In this document: positions 32,925 through 37,918 of the stretch, in pieces
Position numbering within the stretch: position 1 is the stretch's first letter
Layout of the letters: the number at the start of each line of letters is the position of its first letter
Notes under the pieces: generated by a model
Database searches by the model: none
What the model was told of the DNA's origin: nothing
What the model saw: only the letters and a program-made list of their open reading frames with translations
Translations under genes and position numbers: made by a program
Assembly: GCA_025963905.1 (NCBI GenBank)
Contig: JAOPZW010000206.1
Coordinates: forward strand, 1-37,918
Direction of reading: 5' to 3'
Source of the DNA: Solirubrobacterales bacterium
GTDB taxonomy: Bacteria > Actinomycetota > Thermoleophilia > Solirubrobacterales > Solirubrobacteraceae
Length of the DNA stretch: 37,918 nucleotides

Positions 32925-35900
32925 TCAGCGCAGCGACGGCAGCGGGGGCAGCGAGGGCAGCGGCGGCACCGGAGGGACGGGCGGGAGATTGGGGAGCGCG
33001 CCGGACTTGAGGGCCTGGTCGGTGGTGACCGTGCTGCCGCGGCGCGCCTTGGCCGCCGCGATGTTCTGCTTCCCCTTCTCGCCGCCGGCCGGGAGCAGGA
33101 ACTCCCGCAAAACCTGCCCGATGCCATGGCCCTTCTCGGCCAGGCCGGGGCTGCCGGTCCCGGCGGGGAACCACAGCGACGAGTCGCTCGTCTGCCGGCC
33201 CTTCAGGAGGACGCGCTCGGCGGCGCGGTCGTAGGGGCTGATCTTCATGAACTCGGCGAGGGCGATGCGCAGGCGATCGGCGGCGCTCAGGTCGCTCGCG
33301 TGCTGGACGTACTGCGTCGAGCCGCCCACCGTGTACATCTGGTCGAACGCGACGTTCTTGCCGACCACCTGGTTGATGACGATGGACGCCAGGGGGCCCA
33401 TCATGCTGACCGCCGACTGCGGCCCCTCGAACTGCAGCGCGTTGAAGAACGGGTTGAGCCTGGCCGCGGCGAACTTCCGCCCGCCCTGGTCGTAGTAGTT
33501 GCCGAGCTCCCACGCCGGCACGTCGCCACCGAAAATCTGCTTGAGCTCCTCGGCCTCAAGGTGACCCAGCTGCAGCAGGATGGACGACATGATCGGGTGC
33601 TCGACGGGCATCGTGTAGAACGCCAACCGCAGGCTGAAGCGCAGGAAGCCGTAGAACATCGTCGCCCGGCCGAACACACGACGCTCCTTGGTCGTGTAGG
33701 TGGTCCAGTCACCCAGGAAGTCGTGGACCGCCTTGGCGTTCTTCTCGAACGTCTTCCCCTCGCGCATCACCTCGCGCATCAGGTCCGCGGGGTCGGTCAG
33801 GGTGAGCGTGTGGGCGATCCGCTTCTGCATCGCCAGGATGGTGCTCGCGTTCTTGCCCATCTGCTCGTATGCCGCCCGCTTCGTGCGGTTGTAGAAGATG
33901 GCGCGGCGGAAGAAGTTGTTCTGCGCGTTGTCGGCGCGGAAAATGAGGTTGAGCGGATTGCCCGCGTGCGCCTTACGGTAAAAGGCCGTCGACTTCATCG
34001 CACGGTAGGCGTTCACCAGGCGGCTGTTCGATGCGGCGCCCAGGTGGCGCTGGTCGTCGTACCAGGTGTGGACGCCGATGTAGGGCTCAATCGCGCTGCG
34101 CTCCGACTGTGAGAGCGTGCGCCACCAGCGCTGCGCCTTGATCGCGTCCACCGGACCAACGCCGGCCAGCCCGGTCATCATCGCGTTGGACGCGATCTGG
34201 AACTGCAGCCAGCCGGGGTTTCCCAGCAGGGTGCGCGAGACCTTGCCCTTCGCGATGTCGTAGGACCGCGCGATGGTCCCCGACGGGCGCAGGTCGGCGT
34301 GGATCTCCTCGTACACCGCCCGCGGGACCACCGACCACCCGGAGGTGCCGTGGAAGTCCTGCGGCAGCGTGGCGAGGCGGCTGGCGTCGAACGCCGAATC
34401 GGACAGTGCGTCCTGAATGTGGCGGGACTCGAACGTCGGGTCCTGAATATTGACGTCGCCGCCGCCCGCGTTCTTGTCGGCCTCGTGGCGGGCGGTCCGG
34501 TAGCGGCCGGGGTTCCAGAAGGCGACCGAGTCGGGGTGGATGCCCCGGCGGTCCAACTCGTCGCGCAGGGCGTCGAGCGTCATGTCCCGCAGGTCGGGCA
34601 CGGTGTGGCGCTCGAACTCGCTCGAGACCAGGTTCCAGTTGTGCTTGCGCTTGATCCCCTTCTGGAGGCTCAGGAGGTGCGCTTCGGGGCTGCTGTTCTC
34701 GCGGCCGGTGCGGTGGAGGGCGCCCGTGTAGCGCTTCGTGCCGGCGACGGCCTTCGTGCCGCCGAGCGCGAAGGCGGAGAACACGCCCATCGGCGCCTTC
34801 TCCGACGGGAAGTAGCCGGGCGTGTCCAGGCCCTCCTTCTGTGCCCTGCGGGCGAAGGCGGCGATGTGCTCGGCGGTGATCGCGCTGACCGGGACGCGAC
34901 GACCCGCGACCTCGTACCCGCCCTCGCGCTCGATCTTGCGCGCCATAGCGGCGTCGTCCTTGGCCGCCCTGAGCGCGGCGGCAGCCTTGTCGACGGCCGC
35001 CTTACGCCGCAGTGCCTCCGCCTGGACCTTCTCCGCTCCGCGCAGCGTGGCCGACGGCTTGCGAGACAGGATCGGCGGGCGGACGATCTTGCCCTCCGCG
35101 TCGGTGGCTGACGCCGACAGGCGCTTGACGGCCGCGGCCTTCGACGCCTTGAACACCTCGCGGGCTGACTCCAGGTGGCGCTCGGCTCGGGCGGCGCGGG
35201 TCTCGATGGCGTGGCGCTCGTCGGTCGTCCACTGGTCGGGGTTGCGGTGCGCGTTGCCGTGGGCGGCCTTGGCGGCCCGCATTTCGCGCTGGGCCTCGCC
35301 GAGCTCGCGCGACGCCAGGACATACGCCTCGTCCTTGCGGAGCATTTTCGTGTCGGCCTGGGTGGTGAGCACCTCAGCACGGCCCTGTGAGCGGCCAGCA
35401 GGGCGCTCGTGGCGGGCTGCGGCGCCCTGCAGCGACTGGTGGGCTGCCTCGGCCTTCCCGACCGCCTGCCGGGCCTCTGTGACGCCGGCCTTGGCCTCCG
35501 CGCCCGTGAGCACCCGCGCTTCGCCCAACAGCTCCGCCTGGGCGGCATGGCGCCGGCGCATGGCGGCATCCGCGGAGACGCCGGGATCCTCATGTCCGAT
35601 CTTCGCCGCGCGCTCGCCCTCGTCCCTGGCGACCTGCGCCAGCCTGGGGGTGAACGCCTGATCGGCGTGGTCGATCAGGAACTGGATCTCGGGGATCTCG
35701 TTCTGGCGCTTCGGGATGCTCCTGCCGGTCGCCGCCTCGTGCTCGACGCGGGCCTTCGTGACGTTCTGCAGATGGGTGGACAGCCAGGTGCGCGCCGCCT
35801 CTGGGGTGCGGATGCCGAACTGCACCGCGTACTTGAACGCCCGGCGCTCGGTCCCGTTCAGCGAGTCGACGTTCTTGCGGGCGGCCTTCTGCTCGCGGTG

Positions 35901-37163
35901 GCCCTCGGCACGCATGGCGGCCATGCGTGCGCCCCTGTCCTTGGCAACCAGGCGGCGCTGCGCCCGATCGGTCGCACCCGGGCGGATGTGCGTGACCTCG
36001 CCGGCGACCTGCGCCTGGCGGACCTCGAGCGGGGCTGAGTCCTTGGCGGCGCGACGGGCCTGGACGCGAGCGCGCCCGGCGTCGCGCACCGCCCCCGCGA
36101 CGTTGCGGGCGAGGTTCGGGTGGATCGGCTGCTCCTTGACGGTGTCGCCAGAGACGCGGAGCGCGGGGCGCGACGTGGCCACGCGCTCCGCGGTCTTGCC
36201 GAGCTTGCCCGCCTCAGCCAGGCCCTGGGCGGTGCGCCCGACCGCGGCGCCGTTCACGCCCGCCACGGTCGCCAGGTCAAGCACCTCCGGGGCCGCGCCC
36301 TCCTTCTTGATCCGGTCGCGGAACTTCTGCGGGTCCTTGATGACGTCGCCGTAGCGGCGGTTGACGTCGGCGACGACGCCCTTCGCGGCCTTCTCCGGGT
36401 GGGCGCCCGCGTAGATGAGCCCGGCCGGGATGGAGACGATCGCCTCGCCGAGTCCCTTCGCCGTCTTCGGCAGCACCGCGCCCGGATCCTCGATCGCGGC
36501 CTTGGCGGACTGGTAGGCGGAGGCGCCGAGCGTCGGGAGGATCTTGCCGGGGAGCTCGGCCGCCTTGTCGAGCGCGCCGGCCTTCTTGAATCCGGCCTCC
36601 TGCAGCTGCTGGGGGTCCGTGAGAAAAAGATCCGACTCGCTCGGCTTGTGGGCCGCCTGGCGCTGTGCGGACTGCGCGGTGTTGAAGCGGTCGACGGCCT
36701 TCTGGAACCGCGAGGTGCCCGGCACGACGCCCAGCTGACGCAGGCGCTCGACGCTCGCCTCCTGCTTGCCCAGCGGGCGCCCCGTCTTCATCAGGAGGCC
36801 GATGTGATGGTCAATCGCCGCGCGAGTGTCCGCGTGCAGCTGCTTGTCATTGGCCTCGAAGCGCCCGGTCTTCTTGTTCAGGACGTCGAGGAGCGCCAGG
36901 GGGCGCTGCTGGGGCGCTGCGGGCATCGTCGAGCCTGCGGGGTGCCGCACCTCGGGCGGCAGCCCCGGCTGTTTGACCGGAGCCGACGACACCTGTGCCC
37001 GGGCCTGCCGGACCGCCTCGGCCCGCTTGCGGTTGAGGGCGTGCCCCACGGCCACCACGGCGTGCTGCTCCTTGACGGCCGGGGACGGGGCCGCCGGGCG
37101 CCGGCCAGGCGAGGGCTTCGGCTTGCTGGGCTGCTTGGCGCCGTTGGGGTCGTCGGTACGCAT
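32925..37163 (-). CDS. Large phage virion-type protein (1412 aa)
   Basis: Very large protein, from ATG 37163, with a basic disordered N-terminus, long Ala/Arg/Glu-rich helical stretches (about residues 100-850) and a C-terminal region (about 870-1400) of ordered mixed segments. These include hydrophobic stretches (GNPGWLQFQIASNAMMTGL; MFYGFLRFSLRLAFYTM) and motifs such as AGNPLNLIFRADNAQNNF. It ends in a Pro/Leu repeat (PPLPSLPPLPSL). Such proteins in podovirus-like phages are internal virion or ejection proteins that cross the cell envelope with the DNA. The assignment is by layout only. Confidence 0.65.
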   Translation of the reverse strand: MRTDDPNGAKQPSKPKPSPGRRPAAPSPAVKEQHAVVAVGHALNRKRAEAVRQARAQVSSAPVKQPGLPPEVRHPAGSTMPAAPQQRPLALLDVLNKKTGRFEANDKQLHADTRAAIDHHIGLLMKTGRPLGKQEASVERLRQLGVVPGTSRFQKAVDRFNTAQSAQRQAAHKPSESDLFLTDPQQLQEAGFKKAGALDKAAELPGKILPTLGASAYQSAKAAIEDPGAVLPKTAKGLGEAIVSIPAGLIYAGAHPEKAAKGVVADVNRRYGDVIKDPQKFRDRIKKEGAAPEVLDLATVAGVNGAAVGRTAQGLAEAGKLGKTAERVATSRPALRVSGDTVKEQPIHPNLARNVAGAVRDAGRARVQARRAAKDSAPLEVRQAQVAGEVTHIRPGATDRAQRRLVAKDRGARMAAMRAEGHREQKAARKNVDSLNGTERRAFKYAVQFGIRTPEAARTWLSTHLQNVTKARVEHEAATGRSIPKRQNEIPEIQFLIDHADQAFTPRLAQVARDEGERAAKIGHEDPGVSADAAMRRRHAAQAELLGEARVLTGAEAKAGVTEARQAVGKAEAAHQSLQGAAARHERPAGRSQGRAEVLTTQADTKMLRKDEAYVLASRELGEAQREMRAAKAAHGNAHRNPDQWTTDERHAIETRAARAERHLESAREVFKASKAAAVKRLSASATDAEGKIVRPPILSRKPSATLRGAEKVQAEALRRKAAVDKAAAALRAAKDDAAMARKIEREGGYEVAGRRVPVSAITAEHIAAFARRAQKEGLDTPGYFPSEKAPMGVFSAFALGGTKAVAGTKRYTGALHRTGRENSSPEAHLLSLQKGIKRKHNWNLVSSEFERHTVPDLRDMTLDALRDELDRRGIHPDSVAFWNPGRYRTARHEADKNAGGGDVNIQDPTFESRHIQDALSDSAFDASRLATLPQDFHGTSGWSVVPRAVYEEIHADLRPSGTIARSYDIAKGKVSRTLLGNPGWLQFQIASNAMMTGLAGVGPVDAIKAQRWWRTLSQSERSAIEPYIGVHTWYDDQRHLGAASNSRLVNAYRAMKSTAFYRKAHAGNPLNLIFRADNAQNNFFRRAIFYNRTKRAAYEQMGKNASTILAMQKRIAHTLTLTDPADLMREVMREGKTFEKNAKAVHDFLGDWTTYTTKERRVFGRATMFYGFLRFSLRLAFYTMPVEHPIMSSILLQLGHLEAEELKQIFGGDVPAWELGNYYDQGGRKFAAARLNPFFNALQFEGPQSAVSMMGPLASIVINQVVGKNVAFDQMYTVGGSTQYVQHASDLSAADRLRIALAEFMKISPYDRAAERVLLKGRQTSDSSLWFPAGTGSPGLAEKGHGIGQVLREFLLPAGGEKGKQNIAAAKARRGSTVTTDQALKSGALPNLPPVPPVPPLPSLPPLPSLR

Positions 37164-37172
37164 GTACCGCCC

Positions 37173-37211
37173 AGATTGGCCGCTGTGGTGATCGAGGCGG
37201 CATGCACCCAA
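37173..37211 (-). promoter_or_regulatory. 39-bp repeat, copy B, before 1412-aa gene
   Basis: Second copy of the sequence at 31872..31910, located nine bases before the large gene's ATG. On the minus strand it reads TTGGGTGCATGCCG...GGCCAATCT. Confidence 0.6.
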
Positions 37212-37473
37212 CGTTTTCGCCTGGGGTTCTGAAATCTGACCGACCACACGCTTTCAGGAGGGCGAATCCAGAAGGGGGGGTGCCCTTCTGAGCGGACCGT
37301 GACAGGGCTGGCAGGCAATCCGCTCCGGGTGTTGTGGACCCGATGTGGGGGAGTGAGAAAAACCTGGGACTCCGCCGCGATCCTCCGTACCCCCGGGGCC
37401 CCGGCCGGTGTCCCGGCCGGCCGACCACATTCGCGCCATCGAACCCATGATCGGTGCGCGCCGCAGCAGCAGC
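37212..37473. other. Non-coding region between late gene and right arm
   Basis: About 260 bp with only chance frames. The word CGGTGCGCGC occurs at 37452 and again at 37530, on either side of the CTGTTC array. No gene or RNA is recognised. Confidence 0.4.
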
Positions 37474-37512
37474 GCTGTTCCCTGTCGCTGTTCCCGCTTG
37501 CCCGCTGTTCCC
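37474..37512. repeat. Candidate integrase arm sites, right end
   Basis: CTGTTCCC occurs at 37475, 37488 and 37505. The first two are 13 bp apart, the same spacing as the pair near attL. The array ends 94 bp before the attR core. Confidence 0.5.
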
Positions 37513-37605
37513 TATCGCTGTCGCCGCACCGGTGCGCGCACCTGTCAGCAACCACCCCTAGTTACGGGCGATCACGTGGCAACGCGGAGCAACGGGTAGC
37601 GCTCC

Positions 37606-37656
37606 CATCAGCTTCCCAAGCTGAGGGTCGCGAGTTCGAGCCTCGTCCGCCGCTCT
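37606..37656 (+). repeat. attR core (51-bp direct repeat)
   Basis: Identical to 9152..9202, but without the 5' half of the tRNA-Gly gene, so not a functional tRNA. It marks the right end of the element; host sequence resumes at 37657. Confidence 0.95.
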
Positions 37657-37667
37657 GAAGGGAAGGC

Positions 37668-37918
37668 TCAGCGCATCGCGCCCGACATCATCCGGGCGTG
37701 GGGGACCGTGAGCCCGGGGACGGAGCCCGGCGCGGCGACCAGGGCGATCCCGGTCACCAGGAGCAGCGCGGCGATGGCGTAGGGGAGGGCCCGCCCCCAG
37801 GGGAGCGTCTTCTCGGCGGTGATGAGGGCGGCGACGAGTGCCATCCAGGTCAGGCTCATCACGCCCAGCGCGAAGAGCGCCGCCATCAGCGCCCAGCAGC
37901 AGCCCAGGCACCAGGCGC
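37668..37918 (-). CDS. DUF2182 membrane protein, N-terminus outside window
   Basis: C-terminal 82 residues of a predicted metal-binding integral membrane protein. The family signature is plain: CLGCCWALMAALFALGVMSL, followed by WM and, after a hydrophobic helix, ITAEKTLPWG. Two further hydrophobic helices follow. The stop is at 37668, twelve bases after attR, so the gene lay directly behind the intact tRNA-Gly before insertion. Confidence 0.88.
   Translation of the reverse strand, partial: AWCLGCCWALMAALFALGVMSLTWMALVAALITAEKTLPWGRALPYAIAALLLVTGIALVAAPGSVPGLTVPHARMMSGAMR

Larger units (their letters stand above)
9152..37656. mobile_element. Integrated prophage-like or satellite-like element
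   Basis: Bounded by identical 51-bp att repeats and carrying a tyrosine integrase next to attL, an excisionase-like gene, a primase-polymerase/ATPase replication module, late phage-type virion genes and several candidate defence genes. The unit between the repeats is 28,454 bp. No terminase, portal, major capsid, scaffold/protease or endolysin could be recognised, so a complete tailed phage is unlikely. A degraded podovirus-like prophage and a satellite that uses another phage's head genes are the two best readings. Confidence 0.9.

Noticed and set aside
33126-37232. Several long plus-strand frames opposite the 1412-aa gene
   Set aside because: All are GC-rich antisense shadows; the minus-strand frame stays open for over 4 kb and has ordered segments.
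9203-37605. Terminase, portal, major capsid, protease or endolysin genes
   Set aside because: Every open frame of reasonable coding quality in the element was read; none shows the Walker/nuclease layout of a large terminase or the features of the other proteins. Very divergent members cannot be excluded by eye.
37590-37656. Possible second tRNA-Gly at the right end
   Set aside because: Only the anticodon arm to the 3' end is present; there is no acceptor 5' strand or D-arm before 37606, so it is the attR copy.
37558-37911. Minus-strand frames at 37558..37911 and 9110..9337 sharing the peptide ARTRDPQLGKLM
   Set aside because: The shared peptide is only the antisense translation of the 51-bp tRNA-derived att repeat; the right-hand frame also runs across the DUF2182 gene in another frame.

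Overview
The window reads as a chromosome fragment of a high-GC actinobacterium with an integrated mobile element. Proteins with paired ITG..(Q/K)..DG(S/T)..TG signatures, a DUF3467 protein, an rlmH-channel-argS run and a ccm/ccdA cluster suggest Thermoleophilia (Solirubrobacterales-like). That placement is an inference from gene content, not from a marker gene.

Host left flank (1..9200). A minus-strand run of metallophosphoesterase, Thr-rich lipoprotein and Ser/Thr kinase has overlapping stop/start codons. An M48 metallopeptidase, a DUF3467 protein and a tightly overlapping rlmH - two-TM channel with RCK domains - argS run follow. Then come a small acidic protein and a minus-strand TlpA/CcmG - CcmH - CcdA run for cytochrome c maturation, ending at a tRNA-Gly(CCC) gene.

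Integrated element (9152..37656, about 28.5 kb). It lies between two identical 51-bp copies of the 3' part of the tRNA-Gly gene (attL 9152..9202, attR 37606..37656). A tyrosine integrase lies beside attL, and CTGTTC repeats spaced 13 bp occur near both ends. The left third carries cargo: a DUF4365-like nuclease plus a 372-aa partner behind a dyad-flanked promoter, a collagen-like protein, a lipoprotein, and a divergent SIR2-like / Mrr-like pair. The middle is a compact replication operon: HTH protein, small protein, primase-polymerase with a CHC2 zinc finger, two successive RecA-fold ATPases, an unknown protein and an excisionase-like protein. A second cargo block holds two membrane proteins, an NYN nuclease behind a terminator-containing leader, a TIR protein and an unknown 338-aa protein. 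It continues with a membrane-anchored paralogue of the collagen-like protein, two small regulators and a frameshifted collagen-like gene. The right third is phage-like and mostly minus strand: a 1412-aa virion-type protein, an HNH endonuclease, a 500-aa propeller-like structural protein and a 196-aa tip or fibre-like protein. Three small plus-strand genes, one a holin-like membrane peptide, sit between them.

I found no terminase, portal, major capsid, protease or lysin gene. The element is therefore either a decayed podovirus-like prophage or a satellite that replicates itself and supplies only some virion parts. The two late units share a 39-bp upstream repeat, which suggests common control. 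The SIR2, TIR, NYN, Mrr and DUF4365 proteins are of families often used in anti-phage defence, so the element may also protect its host.

Host right flank (37657..37918): the C-terminal part of a DUF2182 membrane protein, running off the window.
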